Assembly: GCA_030704615.1 (NCBI GenBank)
Contig: JAKLZA010000273.1
Coordinates: forward strand, 1 to 25,000
Source of the DNA: Takakia lepidozioides
Taxonomy: Eukaryota; Streptophyta; Takakiopsida; Takakiales; Takakiaceae
Direction of reading: 5' to 3'
Length of the DNA: 25,000 nucleotides
A program made the position numbers and the translations under genes. Numbering within the stretch: the first letter of the stretch is position 1; every line of letters begins with the position of its first letter. The notes under the pieces are model-generated. The model ran no database searches and was not told the DNA's origin. It worked only from the letters and a program-made list of their open reading frames with translations. Shown piece after piece: positions 11,191 through 21,373 of this stretch.

Positions 11191-11392
11191 TTTATTTTGC
11201 GTTCACTTTCCAAATATTTTTCTGTATGCTTGTAATCTTCAGTGCTTAGCAAATTCGGATCCATCTCCATTTTTTTCCTCTCTTTTCTTGCTTGTTCCAA
11301 GTGCAGAAGAGATAAGTCTGGAAATCCTCATTAGCTTTCTGACTCGCATAAGGCCTTCCGATTGTGACTCATCTGAGCTTGCTAACTGCAAC
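11191..11392. other. Intron-like or spacer sequence
   Basis: This is the pyrimidine-rich stretch between the last dienelactone hydrolase piece and the duplicated block; nothing recognisable. Confidence 0.25.
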
Positions 11393-11588
11393 TTTTCCTT
11401 TACATATTGGAGTTTATCCTCCTTTATAGTTGCCTTCATTGATCACTTTTACTGTGAGGTTGAGGACCACTACATTGCCTAATCCAAGAAGAGCCCTGAC
11501 ATTCGATACAGAAGCTTGTGCATTGCTGTAAGATCTCATGGAACCTTGATCTACTATATTTAGGCAACCGTAAGTTCTCAATGACACC

Positions 11589-11810
11589 CTAGTGACGATT
11601 TCTGGGAGGAGTTTCATGTCTTGTGGGAGGAGAGTCATGCCCTCTCCGATTTTTAGAAGGAGAATGACGATCTCTTGGAGGTGAATCATGCCCTCCAACG
11701 TGCCGACTTTTAGGAGGAGAGGGGCCACTTCTTCGGGATTTAGGGGATACGCTGCCTTCCCTTTTGTTGTCAAGTGCTCTCATTGTCCACTGCATCCCCA
11801 ATGTCACCAA
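11589..11810 (-). pseudogene. RS-rich (SR-like) fragment, copy 2
   Basis: The minus strand encodes RALDNKREGSVSPKSRRSG, PSPPKSRH, then three degenerate repeats of the type HDSPPRDRHS / SPSKNRRG / HDSPPTRHETPP, ending RNRH-stop. The repeated Ser-Pro-Pro and Arg-Asp-Arg units resemble the RS tail of plant SR splicing factors, nuclear pre-mRNA binding proteins. There is no RNA-recognition motif in front. The frame is uninterrupted here but broken in copy 1. Without a domain the assignment stays tentative. Confidence 0.4.
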
Positions 11811-11939
11811 AGATCATGTCAAACTTTGAATTCTCCCACTTCAGAGGGTTGTTGAACACTAGTAAACATTGGTGTGAAGTATTAGAGAGAGGAATGTGTG
11901 TAAACAGGCTGATTGCTCCTTTAGCCAGGTACCCAGAAC

Positions 11940-12035
11940 AGCCTGGTACTACATATTTCGAACCCAGCACTGGATAGTGTGGACGAATGCCATCAAGATG
12001 AAGGCCCGCTAAGCCACAACTCAGCTCTCTTATGT
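11940..12035 (-). mobile_element. tRNA-like (SINE head) segment in copy 2
   Basis: The A-box-like TGGCTTAGCGGG and B-box-like GGGTTCGAAAT are kept as in copy 1. Confidence 0.4.
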
Positions 12036-12103
12036 TAGAAAACCTTCAGCGTGCTTAAGATGAGAATAAACTCATTGGACAATGTTAAATGTTCCCAAGG
12101 AGG

Positions 12104-12172
12104 AGAAATGAAATGGTGCTTTATAACGTCCGCGGAAAGCTCAATGAGCTTATGGGACAAAATGGAAGAAAA
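12104..12172 (-). mobile_element. Short non-LTR 3' end with TTTCA tail
   Basis: Read on the minus strand: TTTTGTCCCATAAGCTC, then CCGCGGACGTTATAAAGC, then ACCATTTCATTTC. The same text on the plus strand occupies 16957-17032, there with a longer (ATTTC)n tail. The corresponding place in copy 1 of the duplicated block (near 3432-3440) is empty, which shows that this is an insertion. The short repeat tail suggests the 3' end of a retroelement. Confidence 0.6.
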
Positions 12173-12601
12173 CATGAGAGAGGAACTTCACAGCTTACCT
12201 AGTCCACTTGCAGAGAAAGAGAGATGACTCAGAGCTGCACTGCAGCATACTAAAAATCATCTCTCAGTTTTGGTGGGTAATGTAAGGCACGTTTCGGTCT
12301 AGAAAACATCCTTATCCTAAAGACCTCAGCAAGGGGTCTCCTTTTAATTAGATCACAGTAGCCTTGAATGAGGTCAGGCATGAAGGTTTGAATAATATGT
12401 GATGGGCAGTTCATTCACCATGGAATGTAATTTTTGATTCATAAACTTTGAGGTACATGTATCTGCAAATTTGGTTCTTTCAATTGCAAAATATAGTTGG
12501 TTAAAATATTGTAATATTAAAAGGGCGAGGGCTATGCTCACCCAGCTACACATACAGCAGTAAGTTTAATTGGCTGTCTCTAAGTCAGCTTTATTCTTGA
12601 C

Positions 12602-12937
12602 CATCAGAAGTGGTTCTCGAGGCTGAGCCTCAAGCCCTAGCCCTGTTGGGGTCTAACTTTTGGGCTGCTCACACACTTCTGGGTATGACAGGGTATAACA
12701 GAAACTACATCAAGGCTTAGCTATGACAGCAACTGTTCCTTGGTTTGTGCGAACTTAAGGCTTTCTAGAGGATATCTGCAAAGCCCGAACTAGTTGTTTA
12801 TATCAAGGTGTCTCACTACTGGAGTGAGCCCCTCACAAAGGTAGTGCCTACTCCCTATGTTCCCGTGCAAACTGGGCGCGAGGTCTATGGCCACAAGGCT
12901 ACGGCAAACCAAGTCTTATGAGTACATCAGAAGTGGT
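12602..12937 (+). mobile_element. 5'-truncated LINE relic with 13-bp target duplication
   Basis: CATCAGAAGTGGT occurs at 12602-12614 and again at 12925-12937. Between them lies the degraded C-terminal coding part of the LINE family: CTCGAGGCTGAGCC, TTTCTAGAGGA, AAACTGGGCGCG, ATGGCCACAAGGCTACGGC. It ends TTATGAGTA at the right repeat. A foreign stretch of about 60 bases interrupts it near 12675-12740. Unlike the other copies it is not in a TC tract and has no TC tail. Confidence 0.75.
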
Positions 12938-13620
12938 CTAGTGATGAGAAAGGAGGACGTGGTGGATGTACCATGTCCAGCAAGAGTTGGTACTTAAAAT
13001 CCAGCAAATTCCATCGCTCTTTGAGGTCCTTCATTTCCCGTGCTTGAGATGTAAACTGGTCGAGATCTTTCTTCTGCACAGTATGCAAACAATTCATGCT
13101 TTGAACACTCATTTCTGCTCATTTCTGTAATCTCCGTCTTGCAAGGCTCCGAAAGGAGAACCTAAAAAAATAGTTCTTTAGTTGAAAACTTGTTTGGAAT
13201 GGACCTGCACGTAAAGGTACCAAGTGCTGTATTAAACCCCACGAAACTTCAACAATTGAGCACAATGGTCCCGTTCGAATGGACAGGGAATGCATGTACA
13301 AATATGCCCAGCTTCAATGACAGCCGCTAATGTATTACGGACGTACAGTCTGGAATGATGACTCTAAAATGTCTTTTGTTGCAGGATCAATGGTCTGGAA
13401 ATATTCATGATATGTACCATTTTTCGCCTGTCTCGGCGAAGTTGGACAAGCTCTTGTTCAAGGCTCTCGCCACTGGCTGGAAAGTCGGGAACTTCATATT
13501 CTGCATGGATAGGGCCCACTTTTTGAGTTCACGGAAGATGCGGTGTAGCTTCATGTCCACATGGAGAATATCAAACACCCGCGCCTCGAACTTGTAGGAC
13601 TCTCGTGGGGACATATTATG
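12930..13620 (-). pseudogene. Unrecognised minus-strand gene fragments
   Basis: Two stretches read like real protein. The 13614-13405 frame includes YKFEARVFDILHVDMKLHRI and FRELKKWALSMQNMKFPTFQ, and continues after a one-base shift into EYFQTIDPATKDILESSFQT and a stop. The 13112-12927 frame includes TVQKKDLDQFTSQAREMKDL. Both are charged and helix-prone, perhaps exons of one coiled or helical protein. I do not recognise the family. The second frame runs into the right flank of the LINE relic. Confidence 0.3.
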
Positions 13621-14393
13621 TATCCTTGCAGGGCTCAGATGAGTCTCCGCTTCTTATTATTTAAGACCTCTACCCCAATGCAGTTGGAGATGGTGGTTTG
13701 AAACTCTGCAAGCTGGATGGATTGAACTTTAAAAGACATGACATGATCAAGGATCTAGTCCATAATCTGGTGAAGTGGCAGAGAAACTGCAAGGAAGTGG
13801 AGCATCTCTGGAAGTTGGTGGATGTATGGTGTAGGATTTGAAATCGGCAGAACAGAGCAGACCTGGTGACCATACACAATCTTGAAAGGTAAGGTGATGG
13901 CCACCCAACTGAAGGGTTATGGGGCCCATGTGTGCGGCTTCCGCCATAGCCGCCTCCGACCGCGGCAACCTGTTCTTGCTGCGCATCCATTACTTCCATC
14001 CCACACCAGCACCTCTTTAGATTTCATCAATTTCGTTGGACTTAAAATAATACCACTATGCTTTAGTGCAAAGCCTGAAAACTTGTATGACAAACAGGAG
14101 AAAGAAGAAGAAGAAGAACAACAACAAGAAGAAGATCAAGAAGAAGATGAAGAAGATCCTCCCTTCGGAACCAGCATTTCGAGGTTTTGGACGTGTAAGG
14201 GGAAGAGGAATGGACGAACCTGAACTTGAAGACACCCATGTTGCAATTGATGGCTAATTTCAACGTGTATGCTCAGTATTGCAGTATGCGTCTAAGTAGC
14301 TACTGAAACACAGAGAAAGGGAAAATTACAAAGAAACCGAACAGAAGTTGTGAGTTTTTAAACTGAGTGATGTCCAATCTTTGTACATAATAT

Positions 14394-14394
<1 letters not shown>
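13621..14394. other. No recognisable gene; contains a GAA repeat
   Basis: The plus-strand frame 13882-14223 passes through the GAA tract as poly-Glu and another through it as poly-Lys, which explains their length. After the tract one frame reads EPAFRGFGRVRGRGMDEPEL and stops at 14257; I do not recognise it. Confidence 0.3.
14098..14157. repeat. Imperfect (GAA)n microsatellite
   Basis: About 60 bases of GAA and AAC/AAG triplets with few interruptions. Confidence 0.9.

Positions 14395-14471
<77 letters not shown>
14395..14471. repeat. (AG)n microsatellite
   Basis: About 76 bases of uninterrupted AG. No LINE end is found next to it, so it is an empty tract of the kind that is occupied elsewhere in the window. 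Confidence 0.95.
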
Positions 14472-14472
<1 letters not shown>

Positions 14473-15253
14473 GAGGGGGGGAGAGCGCCCCCAGCGCGCA
14501 GCCAGTAACAGAAGCAGTTTTGCAGAAGTGGGTGGCGCATCGTCTTGTAAGTTAGCCGTGATTCAGTTGGTTGCACATGAAGGTGGCAAGGCCACATGAC
14601 CTCTACTGTAGTACACAATACATTAACGGCCATGCTCCTTAAGTTACCGAACCCCAGGCCCCGGGAAGATTCCAATATCTCGGGATATACCTAAGGGCTC
14701 CAGACTCACATCACAATACTGGACACAGGGTCGCTAGAACTAGGAGGAACCATTCCGTGATGAGCTGCTTGTTTTTTCCTCTAAAAGTCACCTTTGGCCT
14801 TCCAATGTACACTAAGTTAGGGGCTGATATTTGATACTAATCCCTTTGTGTTACGGATATGGATGTCGTGTCAAACATTCCCCACCTCTTTTTGTTTTTG
14901 GATGTTATGTAGTACATGCCACTGTGCGTGGTCACTGTTGAAGTCCGAAAGGAGAGCTCCGTGGAAAGGGCCTGTTGTCATGGCAGCCATGTGGCTTCCA
15001 CTTTACTGTGCGAGTACAGTGTCTACACTTGGCGAGGAGGAGAAGCAGTGTCTGCAAGGTCCTGAAAATTGCCAAGTGTAAAGGATGCAAAAAGTTCTGG
15101 TCTTTGCATTGTATGTACAGCTCGTGTCTTGTCACTCTTTGGGCCTCAGCTTCCTGTCCCCCTTCTCTCTCTTTCTTTTTCAGTTGCTGGGCTCTTGTGT
15201 TAAGCTAACTATCATTGGCAGCTGGTAGCAAGCGAGGCAACAGTGTCGCAGCT
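14472..15253. other. Upstream region of the tocopherol-cyclase-like gene
   Basis: No gene is recognised. A pyrimidine tract ending TTTTTCAG at 15174-15182 could be the acceptor of an intron in the 5' UTR of the next gene. No clear TATA box was found. Confidence 0.3.
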
Positions 15254-18200
15254 ATGCTGTCTGCTAACGTCCCTACCTCATTCTTGTTGCTGGGTTCCAA
15301 AAGAAGCAAACCGGTATGCTCATCTTCAAGCCCCCCTGAATTTAGCTCACAGCAGTTGAAGCATCCATTAATTCATTGTAGGCAGAAGGGAAATAGCAGG
15401 GAAAATTGCCGCACCATGTTTTCGTCTGACTTCAATTCAAGTCTTTCAATGGTCACGGGACTCGGGAAATCACTTGTTCAAAGACCCGGGCAAATGGGTA
15501 GCCAAACTGACCAAACGTGTGAGAATCCTGAGGTATCCAAGGCCAACAGACGGGAAGAATTAAATGGCTCAAGTACCCAACAAAAGGATTCAAGACGTAC
15601 GCCTCAAGAGGAGCAGAAATTAGATTGGGAAAATCTGCCGACCCTACCCGAGGAGGTGGATGCCTCTTCTAAGCATCCATTAGACCCTCATAGACCAAAT
15701 TTCAGCCCCCTCTTGCCAGAAGCATTGCGGCCATATCCTTCGTTTGAGGGCTGGTTCAGCCGGCTCTGGGACCCTTCAAGTGGGCTGAGCGTGGCCGTGG
15801 TTATGGCTACCAATTATGCGACAGACGAGAGCCAGGTCACCCTTCTCTTCACGCCAGGGCCGCACGAGGTTGGGAAAGGCAATGGGGCTTCCAAAGGGGA
15901 CAGAGAGAGCATCACGTCCGGGTACACTTATGCTGTGGCCGTCAAAACAAAGGTGGGTCTATTCTCCCTCGACTGTTGTCCTACTGTGTGCCAGATCTTC
16001 TAATTTGGGACCTTGCTGGCTGAGAGACCGGCTGCGAGCTCGCTAAACAGTTTGATACTGAGATTAACATCCAGCTGGGAGCTTTAATTTTGCAGGGACC
16101 ATCCCGCACAGGCAATGGCAATGCTTTGGCACTACATTTGTGAGGGAATTCCCTGAAGATAGTATTATGCTACGCTGTAGTCGATTCAAACTTAAGTTGA
16201 ATCAATCAATTCTCTTTTCCTGTGTATATACAAGATGATCAGTATTTTGTGCAGGTTCATCATCCTTGCTGTTCAGGAATGTGGCATAGGTAATTTTGCA
16301 TGACGCAGAAATCTCAGAAGGACTTGAAATCTCATGCTTGAAATCGGAATGCTAGCTCCGTCAGAGCTTCCTAAGAGAGGAGAACCCATTCAGACACTTC
16401 CACTGGGGGGCCAGTAGGGGGAGGATGGGCGAGAGTTAGAAAAGAGAAACAAGTTCATAAGGAAGGAACTTCCCGTTCACTGATGCCCAAAAACAAAAAG
16501 GGGGCAGGTGGGCAGGGGACATATGAACTTTCAGTATTTCTGTGAATGGTGGGTTTTGGTGGATGTGTAGGATGCAAGGTTCTCAGAGATGGAAAATGCG
16601 GAAGAATGGGACGAGAATAACTTGGGACTGGAGCCGAAGGGCTTCGAATGGGAGGCCCGCAGGGTAGGCCGCATTGTAGTCACCCCCCACGTAACTGATA
16701 TCGATGTCACTGTGGAAGGCTACAATTTCAAAGCACATCTGACCAAAGAGGTCTTCTCTTCTCCCCCTTTGTTTGTTATACGGTTCTCTCCCATAAGATC
16801 CTTCTTCTTCTCTCTCTCTCTCACTGAAGTCTTCCACTATGAAGATCAGAAATGCTTGGCACTTGCCTGCACTAGGCTCTCACCCTTAGACAATCACTCG
16901 AGCTATAGTTTTTATCTTTGGCTCTGGTTTTGTTTGGTTTCTCATGCTTTCTTCCGTTTTGTCCCATAAGCTCTATGAGCTTCCCGCGGACGTTATAAAG
17001 CACCATTTCATTTCATTTCATTTCATTTCTCTTTGTTTCTCTCTAGCCTCTTCCTTTCCTTCGGGGAGTAGTTAAATTTTTCCATCTTCTCTTCCTTCTC
17101 TGGGCTTGTGTTCGAGCATGTAGACTCAAAACATTTTGTATCCGTCTTGTTTTGTGTTATGATTACTCACACTTGGATCTCTTCTGTGTGCCATTTGTAT
17201 AGTTGCTGTGGGATGCTCATAAATCAGAGAAGGGCCCTGAAGGGTGGGCAAGATATGTGACCATAATCCCCACACACTGGTATGTATACAGTCTTGGATC
17301 AACTTGCGAATATAGCTTTTCAAATCCAGAGAAGGGCATAAACAACTCAGGCGTTGGGTGGGCACATTTTGAGAAGAACTGGGGTCAGACCTTCCCAGCA
17401 GGGCATGTCTGGTTACAGGCCTGCACAGCAGAAAATACTTCTCAGGTTTGGTGCTTCAGAACTTGGACTTCTTCTGAAACCATATTACTAAAGAAAGAAC
17501 CTTGATAACCTGCATGGGAAGCCCAAAGACAACCCAAGACAGCTGCCAGGACGGCCTATGAGACCCAATGGAGTGAGATTGAAGTGCAGACAGAAATGCT
17601 CACCCATGCACAGTTGCTATAGAGCAGAAAGGGGAGGCAGATAATCAAACACCATTTGAACTAAACTTACTAAATCCAACCTGCGAAAAGTTTTGAATGA
17701 GGCCATCAAGGTCATGGAAGAGAAACTTGCATGATGGCCACAGAAAAAGAGGGACCTGGATCGACCTAGAAGAGATCTGTGAATGTTGAAGATCAAAATC
17801 TCCCTGCGTCCCAAGTGGGCTGATTTTTACATCCTGGGGTCTTGCAGCTGCTGTGTGCAGGAGCGTACTTCAAGACCCCAGGGGGCAAATTGGAATCACC
17901 CTACATCTTTTCAATGGCCTATCGCTCAGCCACCCTGCAATTGGATTTTCGAACAAATGATGTGGGCATAGTGTTCAAAGACATTCATTTTGCTCCCCTC
18001 GAGAGCCGCTTCTCTGTCACTGCAGTTGGCCCATCACACACCGTGGAGGTGAGTTCTCTCTCTCTCTGTCTCTCTCTCTTCAATGGCCACAAGGCTAGTC
18101 AATGGCCACAAGGCTACGGCAAACAACGTCTTATGAGTACAATCTCTCTCTCTCTCTCTCTCTCCCGCTCAAACTGGGCGCGGGGTCAATGGCCACAAGG

Positions 18201-21200
18201 CTATGGCAAACAACGTCTTATGAGTACAATCTCTCTCTCTCTCTGCCCTTTTCCTCTCCACAACTGGTACACCTCTTACAATGTGGAGGGCTGTAGAAGC
18301 ATTGCTGGACTCAACCTACATGCATTTGAGTATGATGTCAAGGGCAGCCATCAACAGTGAATTCTCTGTAACCCTATTCTTGTGGGCTGTGTGAGAGTGC
18401 CGTGGTGCTTTCAGGAAGAGTGTCATATAAGGCAAAAACCGATGATGAGTCGGGAGGGTTAAGTATTTCAGAGGGAAGTATGAGCCATTCACTGTATCAT
18501 TTCTCTTTCATATGCACCTCAATGGTCGTTGCACTGCTGCTGTGCAAGACCACGTGCCTGTGATTGCATGGCCATTCAGTGTGGAAAGAATAAGACACAG
18601 AGAGAGAGAGATTGTACTCATAAGACGTTGTTTGCCGTAGCCTTGTGGCCATTGACCCCGTGCCCAGTTTGAGCAGGAACAAAAGGGACAGAACCTACCT
18701 CTGTCAGGGGCTGACATTGGTAGTGTGACTTACCATCATATATAGAATTAATCCGGGTTTCCCAGATGTCCTCTAGAAATCCCTTCACACAAGCATCAAT
18801 CTGCTGTGTGTGATTTGCCCAAAAACTAGGCCTCAGGAGGGCCTGGGCTTTTGGCTCAGCCTCGAGACTTTCAAAGTTGTTAAACAGGGGTACAGGCACA
18901 ATTCCCTTGATAGAATTGAAGAGAGCGTCTCTTTGGTGAGAGAACCCCGGACAGTGTATCAGAAAGTGAATACTGTCTTCAGATTGCCCACACAGCGGGC
19001 AATTGCACTCTCCCTTTCCTCTCTGCTTCTGTTTGCTGTTCAAAGGTAGGCTTCCTGCCCCGAGTTTAAATTTCAGTCTAGTGCCGAGAGTGGGTAGACC
19101 CTTGAGGTCATCCAAGATGTCCTCCCCCATGTCACTGACTGGAAACAAGTTCAGGGAAGTTTTCTGCCTAACCTCATTTTCATCAGACAATCTCATGGCA
19201 ACAGACATGGCTGAGGACACTACAGCCTCTAAGTCAGATTTATCCAGCAGGGTCAAGACTTGCGGATCCAGGTCCAGGTCCTTGAGGATCTCTTCTACTC
19301 TCTTCTGCCAGGACTTAGCCTGTTTGACAGGGCGGTCCTGTTTCCAAGATATAGAGTCGATTAACTTAGGATATCTGGTGTTGGGCATATGTTGCAGCTG
19401 ACCCCACCATCTGACCTTGAATTCATCTCGTCGGGAGCTTAAGGACGGAATGCCAAACTCACCCCGAACAGCCACATTGGCTGTTTTGGAGCATGCTGAC
19501 ATACACTCCTTAAGCACCCCCACTTGAATGGATTCTAGAGACTTTGCCTGGTTGGAGTTATCAACCCATTAGCAGATCCGTACTCCAAGGCAGGTCTAAT
19601 AACGCGACAAAGCATGGTTTTCTTAACCTCAGAGTTGACCCCTCTGCAGTGGAAAAGTTTAGTGAGCCCCAGAGCTTTGCCCTTGCCAGTTTGAACAACT
19701 TTCCGGATATGTGCATCCCAATTACAATTGGAGGAGAACTCAACGCCCAGGTAAGTGTAGGAAGGGAGGACCGGGATCTCTTGGCTACCCCACTGCCACT
19801 TAAGATCACTTCCTCCCTCTCCTCTGTCGTTGACTGCTACCACTGCACATTTGCTGACATTAGCCTCTAGCCCCCAAAGATCAAAGTATCTCTTCGCGCA
19901 ATCAATCAACTCCTGGAGATTGGTTGGAGTCTCCCCTATGCCTGCGAAGTCATCCGCAAACATAAGGGCTGGTATGGTGGTATCACCCACCCTTAACCCA
20001 AATCCCTCACTTTCCACATCCTCGAGGAGTTGATTGATGAAAACATCGAAGAGCAGAGGGGAGAGAGTACATCCTTGAGCTACACCTTGGTCTATGTCAA
20101 AGAAGTTGGACTTCTGTCCGTTAACAGTGACACAGCTTTTGGTGTGAGCATACAAGTTGTGGACAACTCTCCACATCTTTCCCTTGATCCCACAAGACCA
20201 GAGGCGGAACCATAGGCCATCTCTCCACACTGTGTCATAAGCCTTTTTGACATCCAGGAAAAAGACATAAGTGGGTTTCCCTTCTTTTTTCCTTCCCTGG
20301 ATAATCTGGCTTAGAGTGAAGATATGATCCACACAGCCCCTGTTTCGCCGAAAGCCAGCTTGGCCTTCGTGGAAACAACCTCTAGACTCCAGATCAACCT
20401 CGAGACGAGTATTTATAACTCTGCAGAATGTCTTGCCAACAGCATTGAGGAGCGTGATGCCACGGTAGTTCCCCGGTTCTTCTCTGTCACCCTTCTTGTA
20501 TAGATTGACAATGACCCCCTGTCGCCAGCGAAAGGGGATCATTTCAGTCTTCCAGATAAGGTTAAAGAGGAGAACTAGGGCCTCTATCATGGGATCGCCA
20601 CCGTGCTTGATAACCTCGTTGACAATACCATCAGGTCCACCAGCTTTATATCCATTTAAATGTTCAATTGCTTCCACAATCTCAGAAGAACTAATGGGAG
20701 CATTATAAGCCATTGAAATATACTCCAGTTCATCAGGGCTGTTTGAATCATAGGAACAGTTTTTCCAACTGTGTCCCTCCATTCAGCAGAAGACCCCTCA
20801 CTGTTAGACCTAGAAGTTCTGCCAAGGATACTGTAGTGAGTTTCAAAGGTTTTGACAATGTCAACCGATGAAGTCACCACTGCACCTTTAGTAGTCTTCA
20901 GCGCTTGTACTTGCTGACCGTTTTTCGGCTTGTACAAACGTTGAAGGGCCAACCAGAATTTCTTGTCATTACCACCATGGTGGTTTGAGTTTATTTCACT
21001 GTATAACTTGTCCCAGTATAATTTCTTCTGAGACCTAACAAACTGATTGATATCTTTACGGAGCTGGTAGTACCTCGCCCGCAATTCTCTGTTGGTTTCC
21101 AAATTGCAGCACTCTTTATAGAGGGCTCGTCTCTCAGCTATCTTGAGTTTAATCTCATTAGTCCACCAATTAACTGCTCTACTGCAGACAATTAGTTTCC

Positions 21201-21319
21201 TCCCAATGATCTTGTCAGCCACGGAGGAAACGAAACTCTCCCAAGAGTCCACTGCTCTTTCGACTTCATTTCTTGCGTTAACAGAGCGTGACTGAAGTTC
21301 TTGGAGCGATTGGACAAAA

Positions 21320-21373
<54 letters not shown>

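Larger units (their letters stand above)
11393..12476. repeat. Duplicated block, copy 2
   Basis: This is the partner of 2700-3748, in the same orientation. It keeps the longer version of the RS-rich fragment and carries a 70-base insert at 12104-12172 that copy 1 lacks. It starts soon after the dienelactone hydrolase pieces. Copy 1 likewise lies downstream of a dienelactone hydrolase exon, so the duplication may have included part of that gene. Confidence 0.85.

Noticed and set aside
11774-11977. Plus-strand open frame conserved between both block copies
   Set aside because: Conservation follows from DNA duplication; no motif, and the minus strand is equally open.
13882-14257. Poly-Glu and poly-Lys proteins
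   Set aside because: Translations of the GAA tract in two frames; no support around it.
14381-14599. Arg-Glu repeat protein across the AG tract
   Set aside because: A translation of the (AG)n microsatellite.
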